This document shows positions 7,246 to 15,951 of a stretch of 40,793 nt of DNA, piece after piece. Position numbers and translations under genes: made by a program. The notes under the pieces were generated by a model that did not search any database, was not told the DNA's origin, and was given only the letters and a program-made list of their open reading frames with translations. Every line of letters begins with the position of its first letter. The first letter of the stretch is position 1. This stretch comes from an uncultured Lachnospiraceae bacterium (GTDB lineage: Bacteria > Bacillota > Clostridia > Lachnospirales > Lachnospiraceae): the NCBI GenBank assembly GCA_910586315.1, contig CAJUIP010000033.1, positions 1-40,793 of the forward strand, read 5' to 3'.

Positions 7246-8439
7246 ATGAGGATTGATATGCCATATGAGCCGGAATGGATCATAAAGACCATCCGCGCCC
7301 ACGGGTTTGAGGCTTTTGCCGTGGGCGGGTGTGTGAGGGATACGCTTTTAGGCCGCATTCCAGGGGACTGGGATATCACAACCTCGGCAAAGCCGGAGGA
7401 GATAAAGACTATTTTCGGGAAAACCGTAGATACAGGGCTCCAGCATGGAACCGTGACGATTATAAAAAATCATAAGGGGTATGAGGTGACCACCTACCGC
7501 GTTGACGGGGAATACCATGACGGCCGCCATCCGGATTCCGTGGAATTTACCTCCAGTCTCACGGAAGATCTGAAGCGCCGGGATTTTACCATCAATGCCA
7601 TGGCATACAGCCACGAGACGGGAATCGTGGATGAGTTTGGAGGAATGGAAGACCTGGAGGCGAAGGTGATCCGGTGCGTGGGAAAGGCCCAAGACAGGTT
7701 CACAGAGGATGCCCTGCGGATTTTAAGAGCCATCCGCTTCGCGGCCCAGCTTGGCTTTTCTATAGAAGAAAAAACGTTTGCAGCCATTTTCGAGATTGCG
7801 CCGAACCTTAAAAAAGTCAGCAAGGAACGGATTCAGACGGAGCTTACAAAGCTTCTGCTTTCTGATTTCCCGGAAAAGCTTTCCATGGCAGAGGAGACAG
7901 GAATCAGCCCTTATGTGACGGAGGACTTTAGGGAAATCTTTCAAAGCGGCATGGATTTTGGCGCTTTGGCACGGCTCCCCAAAGAGAAATCCATGCGCTG
8001 GGCCGGATGCCTGCGGTGCCTGGCGCCGGAGACGGCGGGAAAGATCCTGAAGGGCTTAAAATTAGATAATGAGACCATAACCAATGGGCGTGTCATGATA
8101 GAGGCGTACCAGAGCCCGTTACGCGCTGACAAAGTGGAAATCCGCCGTTTTTTAAGCAGAATGACCAGATATCAGTTCGGGGGATGCTTATATTTAAAAG
8201 AGCTGGATGGAGATTTAAGGGTGAAGGAAATCCGCGGGCTCTGGGGAGAAATTGAGGAAAGCGGCGACTGTGTTTCCCTTAAGACCCTGGCTGTGGGCGG
8301 AAATGATCTTTTAGAAGCCGGAATCCGGCCTGGAAAGGAAGTGGGGGAGATCCTGAAGTCCCTTCTGGAGCTGGTGCTGGAAGATCCGTCCATGAACAAA
8401 AAAGAGATTCTTTTAAATTTTGTACAGTCAGCGCGGTAA
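7246..8439 (+). CDS. cca: CCA tRNA nucleotidyltransferase
   Basis: A 397-aa class II nucleotidyltransferase that adds or repairs the CCA end of tRNAs. Visible motifs are FAVGGCVRDTLLGR (residues about 24-37) with the metal-binding pair D41/D43 in GDWDIT, RRDFTINAMAY at about 111-121, the EDALRILRAIRFAAQLGF helix at about 154-171 and ERIQTE at about 194-199. The start at 7246 follows AGGAGAGG at 7233-7240; an upstream in-frame ATG lies inside bioY and is rejected. It follows bioY by 56 bp in what looks like one proS-bioY-cca transcript of tRNA-related genes. No HD phosphohydrolase domain follows, as is usual for Gram-positive CCA enzymes. Confidence 0.93.
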   Translation: MRIDMPYEPEWIIKTIRAHGFEAFAVGGCVRDTLLGRIPGDWDITTSAKPEEIKTIFGKTVDTGLQHGTVTIIKNHKGYEVTTYRVDGEYHDGRHPDSVEFTSSLTEDLKRRDFTINAMAYSHETGIVDEFGGMEDLEAKVIRCVGKAQDRFTEDALRILRAIRFAAQLGFSIEEKTFAAIFEIAPNLKKVSKERIQTELTKLLLSDFPEKLSMAEETGISPYVTEDFREIFQSGMDFGALARLPKEKSMRWAGCLRCLAPETAGKILKGLKLDNETITNGRVMIEAYQSPLRADKVEIRRFLSRMTRYQFGGCLYLKELDGDLRVKEIRGLWGEIEESGDCVSLKTLAVGGNDLLEAGIRPGKEVGEILKSLLELVLEDPSMNKKEILLNFVQSAR

Positions 8440-8590
8440 ACGTGCAGATTTGCCTGAACGTTGCAGAATTCCGTCACAGTTTGGATGTCCTTAAACGGTG
8501 ACGGCATACAGCCGTTTAGAATCTCTTCATATTTTGACTGGTCCTTTCATATTCTGGAAGTAGCTTAGAAGGGATATGGAGGGGACGCAG

Positions 8591-9577
8591 ATGAATGACT
8601 GGAATACAGAGGTAACCGGGCGGTATGAGCTGGAAGTGGAAAATTTAAGAAAGGGCCGCGGTGCGTGGATTCTTGAGACAGATCAGGGCCTTAAGCTTTT
8701 AAAGGAATATAAGGGAAGTGTGAAGCGCCTGGAGTTTGAGGAGATGGTTCTGGCCGCGGTGAAGGATGCGGGAACTCTGAAGGTGGACCAGTATATGAGA
8801 AACCGGGAGGGGGAGCTTTTGTCCACAGCCGGGGACGGTACCAGATTCATTGTCAAAAGCTGGTTTTCCGACCGGGAATGCGATCTTAAGGACACAAGGG
8901 AAATCCTTTCGGCGGTTCGCCAGATTGCCGTTCTCCATAAGCTTTTAAGAAATGTGGAGGCCAGGGAGGAGTGGAACTTAAAATCCATGATTTCTCCGCC
9001 TCTTTATGAAGCCATGGATAAGCACAACAGGGAGCTTAAGAAGGCACGCGCTTTTATCCGGGGAAAGCGGAGGAAAAATGAATTTGAACTCAGCGTGATC
9101 GCATGCTTTGACCAGTTTTTGGATCAGGCAAAATATGCCAGGGACGGCATGGAGCAGGTATTTTTGCGGGAAGGGGACGCCTTAAAAGAATCTTATTTTA
9201 TCTGTCACGGGGAGTTGAATCAGCACCATATTCTTGTGGGGAAAACGTATGTGGCAGTGACGGAATTCAATAAAATGCATCTGGGGCTCCAGGTGGAAGA
9301 CTTATACCATTTTATGCGGAAGGTCATGGAAAAGCATGACTGGAACCTGACTCTGGGAAACGCCATGCTGGATTCCTATGAGAGAGTGCTTCCCATGTCA
9401 GGAATCGAACGGGAATGCCTTTACTACCTGTTTTTATACCCGGAAAAGTATTGGAAACAGATTAATTTTTACTACAATACCAACAAGGCCTGGATACCTG
9501 CCAGGAACACGGAAAAGATTGAAGGACTGAAGGCCCAGCAGGAAAACAGGGAACGGTTTATACGGGGGATCATTTGA
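8591..9577 (+). CDS. CotS/YtaA-like protein-kinase-fold protein with degenerate catalytic motifs
   Basis: A 328-aa protein resembling the spore-coat CotS family, which has an aminoglycoside-phosphotransferase fold. The N-lobe lysine region is at KLLKEYKG (about residues 35-42). The expected HGDxxxxN loop reads HGELNQHH at 206-213, with the catalytic Asp replaced by Glu208 and the Asn by His213. The metal-binding Asp region reads TEF with Glu225. It may therefore be a pseudokinase or bind a ligand without phosphorylating it. The start at 8591 follows GGAGGGG at 8578-8584; an ATG at 8576 is poorly placed. It lies between cca and a phosphohexomutase, not in a coat cluster. A sporulation role is inferred from the family only. 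Confidence 0.7.
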   Translation: MNDWNTEVTGRYELEVENLRKGRGAWILETDQGLKLLKEYKGSVKRLEFEEMVLAAVKDAGTLKVDQYMRNREGELLSTAGDGTRFIVKSWFSDRECDLKDTREILSAVRQIAVLHKLLRNVEAREEWNLKSMISPPLYEAMDKHNRELKKARAFIRGKRRKNEFELSVIACFDQFLDQAKYARDGMEQVFLREGDALKESYFICHGELNQHHILVGKTYVAVTEFNKMHLGLQVEDLYHFMRKVMEKHDWNLTLGNAMLDSYERVLPMSGIERECLYYLFLYPEKYWKQINFYYNTNKAWIPARNTEKIEGLKAQQENRERFIRGII

Positions 9578-9594
9578 CACTCTGGATTTAATGC

Positions 9595-9623
9595 TTTATT
9601 TTTTTCCGGCGATAGAGTATAAT
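9595..9623 (+). promoter_or_regulatory. Probable promoter of the phosphohexomutase gene
   Basis: A perfect TATAAT at 9618-9623 with a weak -35 (TTTATT, 9595-9600) at 17 bp. The good -10 and the 50-bp distance to the next start support it; the -35 is poor. Confidence 0.4.
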
Positions 9624-9673
9624 AATGGTAACTATTTTATTGAAGAAAAATTCACGAGGGGAGTTAGAAGCAC

Positions 9674-11410
9674 ATGAAAGATTACATGAAAATCTACCAG
9701 GAATGGCTTGATAATCCGTATTTTGACGAAGCTACAAAAAATGAGCTTCGCGCCATTGCAGGCGATGAAAACGAGATCAAAGAACGTTTTTACATGGATC
9801 TTGAGTTTGGTACTGCCGGCTTACGCGGCATTATCGGCGCAGGAATTAACCGTATGAATATTTATACGGTGCGCCGTGCGACGCAGGGTCTTGCAAACTA
9901 CATTAAAAAACAGGGCGGAGAGCACAAAGGCGTTGCCATTGCATTTGACTCCCGCCATATGTCCCCGGAGTTTGCAATGGAAGCTGCCATGACCCTGGCA
10001 GCAAACGGAATCAAGGCATATAAATTTGAATCCCTGCGTCCTACGCCGGAGCTGTCTTTTGCAGTGAGGGAGTTAGGCTGTATCGCCGGAATCAATATCA
10101 CTGCCAGCCATAACCCGCCGGAGTATAATGGATATAAGGTATACTGGGAAGACGGTGCACAGTTTACACCGCCCCACGACAAAGGCGTAACTGCAGAGGT
10201 TCTTGCCATTGAAGACCTTTCCACTGTTAAGACCATCACAGAGGAAGAGGCTTTAAAGAAAGGCGTCTTCCAGATAATCGGAAGCGAAATTGACGACAAG
10301 TATATCGCACAGGTTAAGGCCCAGGTCGTAAACCAGGATGCCATTGACCATATGCAGAAAAATATCACCATTATCTATACTCCGCTCCATGGAACGGGAA
10401 ATATTCCTGCAAGGCGGGTGATGAAGGAAATAGGGTTTGAGAATGTCTATGTGGTTCCGGAACAGGAACTGCCGGACGGAAACTTCCCGACGGTAAGCTA
10501 TCCGAATCCGGAGGCGGCAGAGGCCTTTGAGCTGGGATTGAAGCTTGCAAAGGAAAAGAATGCCGATCTGGTTCTGGCCACAGACCCGGATGCCGACCGT
10601 CTCGGCGTATATGTGAAGGATACAAAATCCGGCGAATATATTCCTCTTACCGGAAATATGTCCGGCGCTCTGCTCTGCGACTATGTGCTGAGCCAGAAGC
10701 AGGCCAAGGGGGAAATTCCCGCGGACGGACAGGTTGTCAAGTCTATCGTAACCACAAACCTTGTGGATGCAGTTGCAAAGCATTACGGCTGCGAGTTGGT
10801 TGAGTGCCTGACTGGATTTAAGTATATCGGCCAGCAGATTTTAAAAGAGGAGCAGACCGGAAAAGGAACGTATATGTTTGGAATGGAAGAGAGCTATGGC
10901 TGCTTAATCGGCACGTATGCCCGTGATAAGGACGCCATTTCCGCAACAGCCGCTCTCTGCGAGGCAGCTGCTTACTACAAGGAAAAGGGCATGACCTTAT
11001 GGGATGCCATGGTGGCCATGTATGAGAAATACGGATATTACAGGGATATGGTAAAATCCATCGGCTTAAAAGGGATTGAAGGCCTTGCAAAGATTCAGGA
11101 GATTATGGAAAACTTCCGAAAGAATCCGCCGAAGGAGCTTGGCGGCTATACGGTGGTTTCCGCAAGAGACTATAAAGTGGAGACCATTACGGATATGGTC
11201 ACAGGCGCCGTGAAGCCCACAGGTCTTCCGTCCGCAAATGTGCTGTACTATGATATGAATGACGGCGCATGGCTTTGCATCCGTCCCTCCGGTACCGAGC
11301 CGAAGATCAAATTCTACTACGGCGTAAAAGGAAGTTCCATGGAGGATGCCGATGCCAGATCCGCAAAGATGGGTGAAGAGCTGATGGCAATTGTAAATCA
11401 GATGCTGTAA
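9674..11410 (+). CDS. Phospho-sugar mutase (phosphoglucomutase/phosphomannomutase family)
   Basis: A 578-aa alpha-D-phosphohexomutase that interconverts hexose 1- and 6-phosphates. FGTAGLRG (about 45-52) and TASHNPPEYNGYK mark the active site, with phosphoserine S145. DPDADR at about residue 304 is the metal loop, EESYG the sugar-binding loop, and RPSGTEPKIKFY the C-terminal phosphate-binding motif. The length and sequence match the Firmicutes PgcA-type phosphoglucomutase rather than the shorter GlmM. It probably feeds glucose-1-phosphate to UDP-glucose or glycogen synthesis. The start at 9674 follows GAGGGGAG. The gene has its own promoter-like element and a strong terminator, so it appears monocistronic. 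Confidence 0.93.
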   Translation: MKDYMKIYQEWLDNPYFDEATKNELRAIAGDENEIKERFYMDLEFGTAGLRGIIGAGINRMNIYTVRRATQGLANYIKKQGGEHKGVAIAFDSRHMSPEFAMEAAMTLAANGIKAYKFESLRPTPELSFAVRELGCIAGINITASHNPPEYNGYKVYWEDGAQFTPPHDKGVTAEVLAIEDLSTVKTITEEEALKKGVFQIIGSEIDDKYIAQVKAQVVNQDAIDHMQKNITIIYTPLHGTGNIPARRVMKEIGFENVYVVPEQELPDGNFPTVSYPNPEAAEAFELGLKLAKEKNADLVLATDPDADRLGVYVKDTKSGEYIPLTGNMSGALLCDYVLSQKQAKGEIPADGQVVKSIVTTNLVDAVAKHYGCELVECLTGFKYIGQQILKEEQTGKGTYMFGMEESYGCLIGTYARDKDAISATAALCEAAAYYKEKGMTLWDAMVAMYEKYGYYRDMVKSIGLKGIEGLAKIQEIMENFRKNPPKELGGYTVVSARDYKVETITDMVTGAVKPTGLPSANVLYYDMNDGAWLCIRPSGTEPKIKFYYGVKGSSMEDADARSAKMGEELMAIVNQML

Positions 11411-11421
11411 ATAGAAATATG

Positions 11422-11466
11422 CCTGCCGTACCGGCATTTGCCGGAGCGGCGGGTGTTTTCTGTTTC
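11422..11466 (+). terminator. Intrinsic terminator after the phosphohexomutase gene
   Basis: Two stacked stems: CCTGCCG/CGGCGGG (11422-11428 with 11447-11453, one G-T pair) and CCGGC/GCCGG (11431-11435 with 11440-11444), followed by a T-rich tract. It ends with TGTTTCATAGGAA at 11461-11473, a word also found after the terminator at 13395-13431. Confidence 0.8.
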
Positions 11467-11560
11467 ATAGGAAAGACATTGTTACATGAATGTGTAAAGG
11501 TGAGACGGAAGAAGGTCTTTCCCACGAAACAAAAAGCACTGTGGCAGAAAGGGGATTATC

Positions 11561-13000
11561 ATGGATAACAAAAAATTTGTTTCGGAAGTCATTGACAACA
11601 AAAGGGACCTGATTGTGAAAGTCAGCGATGAGATTTTTGATTTTGCGGAAATCGGGTTCCACGAATTCCGGACGGCAAAGCTGTATGAAGAAGCCCTGAG
11701 GCAGGAGGGCTTTGCGGTGGAAATGGGAATTGCGGGAATGCCGACGGCATTTAAAGCGTCCTATGGAAGCGGAAAGCCTGTGGTGGGGTTTCTGGCTGAG
11801 TACGACGCCCTGCCGGAGCTTTCCCAGCGGGGCGGCTGCACCAGGCGGATTCCGGCGGATGGAGAAAATCCGGACGGCCATGGCTGCGGCCACAATCTTC
11901 TGGGGGCGGGGACTTTTGCGGCGGCTCTTGGGGTGAAGGCCTATCTGGAGAAGAATCCGGGAAAGGGGACTGTGGTTCTGTTCGGGTGCCCCAGTGAGGA
12001 AAAGGGAAATGGAAAGACACTGATGGCCAGGGACGGCGTCTTTGACTGTCTGGACGTGGCCTATACCTGGCATCCGGGCGACGAAAACCGGGTTACTACC
12101 AGTTCAAGTCTTGCCAATGTGAGTGTGTTTTTCCGGTTTAAGGGGGTGACTTCCCATGCGGCGGCAGCGCCTGAACAGGGCCGTTCCGCTCTGGACGCGG
12201 CGGAGCTTATGAGCGTGGGCGTCAATTATTTAAGAGAGCACATAATCCCCGAGGCCAGAATCCATTATGCGTACCGGGATGTGGGAGGAATCGCCCCCAA
12301 TGTGGTCCAGGGCCATAGCTGCGTTCACTACTTTGTACGGGCCCCGAAATCCTGGCAGGTGCAGGAAATATATAAACGTGTCATTGACGTGGCCGAAGGC
12401 GCCGCCAAAATGTCGGGAACGGAGATGACTTATGAGCTTTACGCCGGACTTTCCGATTATGTTCCAAACCATATATTGAGCGGAGTGCTTCAGGAATGTA
12501 TGGAGGAGATCGGTGCGCCAAAGTTTGATGAGGCGGATTTTGCCCTGGCCAAGGCATTTTTAAACGAGACTTCCACGAAGGAAGAACTGGAAGCGAAAAA
12601 AGTATTTATCAAAAAGCGGTTCGGGGCGGAAAATCTGGAGGCGGTGATGGAGCGTCCGTTAGATACGTCCATCGCTCCCCTGGAATGGAAGGGAGAAATC
12701 ATGGCAGGCTCCACAGATGTGGGAGATGCCAGCTATGTGGTTCCCACAGCCCAGTTCAATATGGCTACAGCCACCCTGGGAACTGCAGGACATACCTGGC
12801 AGATGACGGCTCATGGCAACACGGAGATTGCCCATAAGGCCATGATGGCGGCAGGAAAGGTCATGGCTCTTGCCGGAATCCGGGTATATGAAGATCCCGG
12901 TCTGGTGGAAAAGGCCAGAGCCGAATGGAAGGAAGAGACAGGCGGTGTCTACGAATGCCCGGTTCCAAAGGAAATCGGCCCCCGTCTGGAAGATGAATGA
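11561..13000 (+). CDS. M20-family amidohydrolase, AbgB-like (p-aminobenzoyl-glutamate hydrolase subunit B type)
   Basis: A 479-aa metallo-amidohydrolase. The zinc-binding pattern is HGCGHNLLGAG near residue 107 and CPSEEKGNGKT near 146, with an internal dimerisation domain opening at FRFKGVTSHAAAAPEQGRSALDA. Length and motif order match AbgB rather than the shorter single-subunit IAA-amino-acid hydrolases. AbgB works with AbgA on aminobenzoyl-glutamate in E. coli, but many clostridial homologues stand alone and their substrate is unknown; here no AbgA or AbgT is present. The start at 11561 follows AAAGGGG. It precedes the polyamine operon leader with no clear terminator in between, so limited read-through is possible. 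Confidence 0.85.
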   Translation: MDNKKFVSEVIDNKRDLIVKVSDEIFDFAEIGFHEFRTAKLYEEALRQEGFAVEMGIAGMPTAFKASYGSGKPVVGFLAEYDALPELSQRGGCTRRIPADGENPDGHGCGHNLLGAGTFAAALGVKAYLEKNPGKGTVVLFGCPSEEKGNGKTLMARDGVFDCLDVAYTWHPGDENRVTTSSSLANVSVFFRFKGVTSHAAAAPEQGRSALDAAELMSVGVNYLREHIIPEARIHYAYRDVGGIAPNVVQGHSCVHYFVRAPKSWQVQEIYKRVIDVAEGAAKMSGTEMTYELYAGLSDYVPNHILSGVLQECMEEIGAPKFDEADFALAKAFLNETSTKEELEAKKVFIKKRFGAENLEAVMERPLDTSIAPLEWKGEIMAGSTDVGDASYVVPTAQFNMATATLGTAGHTWQMTAHGNTEIAHKAMMAAGKVMALAGIRVYEDPGLVEKARAEWKEETGGVYECPVPKEIGPRLEDE

Positions 13001-13020
13001 TGTGGGGAAATGGATATTTC

Positions 13021-13030
13021 TGGTATACCA
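13021..13030. promoter_or_regulatory. TGGTATACCA palindrome upstream of the polyamine promoter
   Basis: A perfect 10-bp palindrome, 16 bp before the -35 box at 13046. TGGTATACCA is close to known GntR/FadR-type operator cores, but a 10-bp dyad can arise by chance. Confidence 0.3.
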
Positions 13031-13045
13031 TTTTTTCAATATTGC

Positions 13046-13075
13046 TTGACATGGAACAGCAAGATACTGTATTAT
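13046..13075 (+). promoter_or_regulatory. Promoter of the polyamine leader/operon
   Basis: Perfect TTGACA at 13046-13051, an 18-bp spacer and TATTAT at 13070-13075. The predicted start near 13082 opens a leader of about 475 nt before speA. Confidence 0.65.
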
Positions 13076-13081
13076 AGAAAC

Positions 13082-13431
13082 AGTGTGAAGAGACATTATC
13101 GTTTTCATGCAAATGTATATATGACCACTTCCCTGTGAAAACAGGAAAGTTAAGCCCAGACGGACAGGCGGGTCAAGTGCCGCGCGGGAAACCGCATTAT
13201 TGATTGAGTTAAAAGCTCAAATTTTATAAGTTGATTACTTTATAATCAGTGTAAGAAAAATTACACATCATCTTGTGAAACGGTCAATAAGAGCAGGGAC
13301 AATATATTTGCGATTGCAGACTTTGAAACGATAGTGTTCATAGGGAATGGAAGCGGCAGAGAACGCCGGTTTCTCCAACAGAATCGAAATCGTAGAGCAG
13401 ATGATGGAAATTTATCGTCTGCTCTTTTTTT
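13082..13431 (+). ncRNA. Unassigned structured leader RNA upstream of the polyamine operon
   Basis: This is most of a 558-bp gap without a gene (13001-13558). After the promoter at 13046-13075 comes a chain of hairpins: CCTGT-GAAA-ACAGG (13132-13145), GCGG-GAAA-CCGC near 13184-13195, TTGAG/CTCAA near 13203-13219, TGATTA/TAATCA near 13232-13248, GTGTAA/TTACAC (13249-13266) and CGGC/GCCG near 13354-13368. It ends in a strong terminator. TCCCTG at 13130-13135 could also pair with CAGGGA at 13294-13299, competing with the first hairpin. I cannot match it to T-box, SAM, lysine, guanidine, c-di-GMP, cobalamin, RNase P, 6S or tmRNA signatures. It could be a ligand-sensing attenuator for polyamines or arginine, or a free-standing small RNA. 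Confidence 0.5.
13395..13431 (+). terminator. Strong intrinsic terminator ending the polyamine leader
   Basis: An 11-bp stem (GAGCAGATGAT at 13395-13405 with ATCGTCTGCTC at 13414-13424) and seven T at 13425-13431. It lies 128 bp before speA with no clear promoter after it, so speA expression may depend on read-through, which is the layout of an attenuator. Confidence 0.85.
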
Positions 13432-13558
13432 GTTTCATAGGAAGATGTCGCTGTAGCGGTCCGCCGCAGGCGGAGAGGCTGTTGCGAAATGGGAAATGAA
13501 CGGGAGTAGAGAGAAGCAGACGAAAAAAAGCAAGGTACGGGGATTAAGAGGTAGAAAT

Positions 13559-15028
13559 ATGGACAGAGAAAGACAAAAGAGAGCGCCTATTTATGAGGCA
13601 CTTAAGGCATTTGAGAAGAAGAGGGTGGTTCCGTTCGATGTGCCGGGCCATAAAAGGGGGCGCGGAAACCCGGAGCTGGTACAGCTTCTGGGAGAAAAAT
13701 GCGTTTCCCTGGATGTGAATTCTATGAAGCCGTTAGATAACCTGTGCCATCCTGTTTCTGTTATTAAAGAAGCGGAGGAGCTGGCCGCCGAGGCATTTGG
13801 AGCCGCCGGAGCTTATCTGATGGTGGGCGGAACAACATCCGCGGTGCAGACCATGGTTTTGTCGGTATGCAGGGCCGGAGATAAAATTATACTGCCGAGA
13901 AATGTCCATAAGAGTGTCATGAATGCCATGGTGCTCTGCGGGGCGGTTCCGGTTTATGTAAACCCGGAGGTGAACCAAAAGCTGGGGATTTCTCTGGGCA
14001 TGGAAGTGGAAAAGGTGCGTCAGGCCATCGAGGACAATCCGGATGCAGTGGCCGTGTTTGTGAACAATCCCACCTACTATGGAATCTGCTCTGACATTAA
14101 GACAATCGTGGAGCTTGCCCACGCCCGGGGAATGAAGGTGCTGGCCGATGAGGCTCATGGGACCCACCTGTACTTTGGAAAAAATCTGCCTATGCATGCC
14201 ATGGAGGCCGGGGCCGATCTGGCGGCCGTGTCCATGCATAAATCGGGAGGGAGTCTGACCCAGAGCTCTTTACTGCTTTTAAACAAGGGGGTCAATGCCG
14301 ACTATGTGCGCCAGATCATCAACCTGACCCAGACCACCAGCGCTTCTTATCTGCTCCTTTCAAGCCTCGATATCTCCAGACGGAATCTGGCTCTCAGGGG
14401 GGAGGAATCATTTAAAAAGGTGGTCGAAATGGCGGAATACGCCAGAGGGGAGATCAATTCCATCGGGGGCTATTATGCTTACGGAAAAGAACTGGTGAAT
14501 GGAAACAGTGTTTTTGACTACGATGTGACGAAGCTTTCCGTTTATACCAGAGATATTGGTCTGGCGGGAATTGAGGTATATGATCTTTTGAGGGATGAGT
14601 ACGATATTCAGATCGAATTCGGTGATATCAGCAACATTCTGGCCTATATTTCCATTGGGGACAGAATACAGGACATTGAACGGCTGGTGGGTGCCCTAGC
14701 TGATATCGAGAGACTCTATAAAAAAGACAGTACAGGCCTTTTATCCGGCGAGTATATCTCACCCAAGGTGGTTACGTCGCCTCAGAAAGCCTTTTATTCG
14801 GATAAAGTTTCCGTTCCGGTGGAGAAATCCGCCGGAAAGGTGTGCGCGGAATTTGTGATGTGCTATCCGCCGGGAATTCCGATCCTGGCTCCCGGGGAGA
14901 TGATCACCGATGACATTGTGCAGTACATTATATACGCAAAGGAAAAGGGCTGCTCCATGCAGGGAACGGAGGATCCGGCGGTGGACCGTTTGCAGGTTTT
15001 GGCCTGCCCGCCCGGGGACATCCCGTAA
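13559..15028 (+). CDS. speA: Orn/Lys/Arg decarboxylase, probable arginine decarboxylase
   Basis: A 489-aa fold-type I PLP decarboxylase of the short Bacillus SpeA type. VPFDVPGHKRG near the N-terminus, ADEAHGTHLYF, and SMHKSGGSLTQSS with PLP-lysine K228 are diagnostic; the C-terminal domain has FVMCYPPGIPILAPGE. The substrate is arginine rather than lysine or ornithine because agmatine deiminase and N-carbamoylputrescine amidase lie in the same operon. The start at 13559 is chosen for the AAGAGGT site at 13545-13551; the frame is open from 13496 without a ribosome site. The first gene of a six-gene polyamine operon, behind the unassigned leader RNA. Confidence 0.9.
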   Translation: MDRERQKRAPIYEALKAFEKKRVVPFDVPGHKRGRGNPELVQLLGEKCVSLDVNSMKPLDNLCHPVSVIKEAEELAAEAFGAAGAYLMVGGTTSAVQTMVLSVCRAGDKIILPRNVHKSVMNAMVLCGAVPVYVNPEVNQKLGISLGMEVEKVRQAIEDNPDAVAVFVNNPTYYGICSDIKTIVELAHARGMKVLADEAHGTHLYFGKNLPMHAMEAGADLAAVSMHKSGGSLTQSSLLLLNKGVNADYVRQIINLTQTTSASYLLLSSLDISRRNLALRGEESFKKVVEMAEYARGEINSIGGYYAYGKELVNGNSVFDYDVTKLSVYTRDIGLAGIEVYDLLRDEYDIQIEFGDISNILAYISIGDRIQDIERLVGALADIERLYKKDSTGLLSGEYISPKVVTSPQKAFYSDKVSVPVEKSAGKVCAEFVMCYPPGIPILAPGEMITDDIVQYIIYAKEKGCSMQGTEDPAVDRLQVLACPPGDIP

Positions 15029-15090
15029 TGCATGCCCTTCGGGCAGATGTTCGGCATTCGCTGAACCACAAAGTATAGGAGGGAACAGGA

Positions 15091-15951
15091 ATGGAATTCT
15101 GGTTTTCGGAGCTTCACACGGGAAATGTGAAGCTGTCAGTCCGGATTGAAAAACAACTTTTTTCCGGGGAAAGCGAGTACCAGAGGATTGACGTATTTGA
15201 TTCTGAGGAATTCGGACGTTTTGTTTCTCTGGACGGTGAAATTGTGTTCTCGGAAAAGGATGAATTTATTTATGATGAAATGGTGACCCATGTGCCCATG
15301 GCGGTTCATCCCTGCGTGAAGAATGTGTTAATTATCGGCGGCGGCGACGGTGGAGTGGCCAAGGAGCTTTTGCAGTATCCGACGGTGGAGACCATTGACG
15401 TGGTGGAGACAGATGAAATGTTCGTGGACGTGTGCAGACGGTTTTTCCCGGATGTGGCCTGCGCCCTGGAAGACCCCAGGGTAAAGGTTTATTATGACGA
15501 TGGTTTGCGGTTTTTAAGAAACAAGAAGGGCCGTTATGACCTGATCATCAATGATTCCACGGACCCTTTCGGACATACGGAAGGACTGTTCACCAGAGAA
15601 TTTTACGGAAGCTGCTATAATGCCCTGAAGGAAGACGGAATCATGGTGTACCAGCATGGAAGCCCCTTTTATGATGAGGATGAGGCGGCCTGCCGCAGCA
15701 TGCACAGGAAGGCGTACCGCTCCTTTCCGATCAGCCGCGTGTACCAGGCCCATATTCCCACCTGCCCGTCGGGCTACTGGCTGTTTGGCTTTGCTTCAAA
15801 GAAATACCATCCCATCAGGGACTTTAAGCCCAAGGAATGGAATGCGCGGAATCTGGAAACCTGGTATTATACCACCCACCTGCACATGGGAGCGTTCATG
15901 CTGCCAAAATACGTGGAGGATTTATTAGAAGAGGAGGAAAATAAAAGATGA
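15091..15951 (+). CDS. speE: Spermidine synthase-type aminopropyltransferase
   Basis: A 286-aa Rossmann-fold aminopropyltransferase. The nucleotide-binding motif GGGDGG is at residues 83-88 after VLIIGG, and NDSTDPFG, HGSPFYD and TCPSGYWLFGFAS are typical SpeE segments. The N-terminal beta domain has YQRIDVFDSEEFGRFVSLDG. Family chemistry is transfer of an aminopropyl group from decarboxylated SAM to putrescine. The required SAM decarboxylase (SpeD) is not in the window, while an alternative carboxyspermidine route follows immediately. The gene follows speA by 62 bp, after a small GCCC/GGGC hairpin, and overlaps the next gene by 4 bp. Start follows AGGAGGGAACAGGA. Confidence 0.93.
   Translation: MEFWFSELHTGNVKLSVRIEKQLFSGESEYQRIDVFDSEEFGRFVSLDGEIVFSEKDEFIYDEMVTHVPMAVHPCVKNVLIIGGGDGGVAKELLQYPTVETIDVVETDEMFVDVCRRFFPDVACALEDPRVKVYYDDGLRFLRNKKGRYDLIINDSTDPFGHTEGLFTREFYGSCYNALKEDGIMVYQHGSPFYDEDEAACRSMHRKAYRSFPISRVYQAHIPTCPSGYWLFGFASKKYHPIRDFKPKEWNARNLETWYYTTHLHMGAFMLPKYVEDLLEEEENKR

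Noticed and set aside
13082..13431. Assignment of the leader to RNase P RNA, tmRNA, 6S RNA or SRP RNA
   Set aside because: The conserved blocks of these RNAs (for example the RNase P GAGGAAAGTCC core or a tRNA-like tmRNA end) are not seen.
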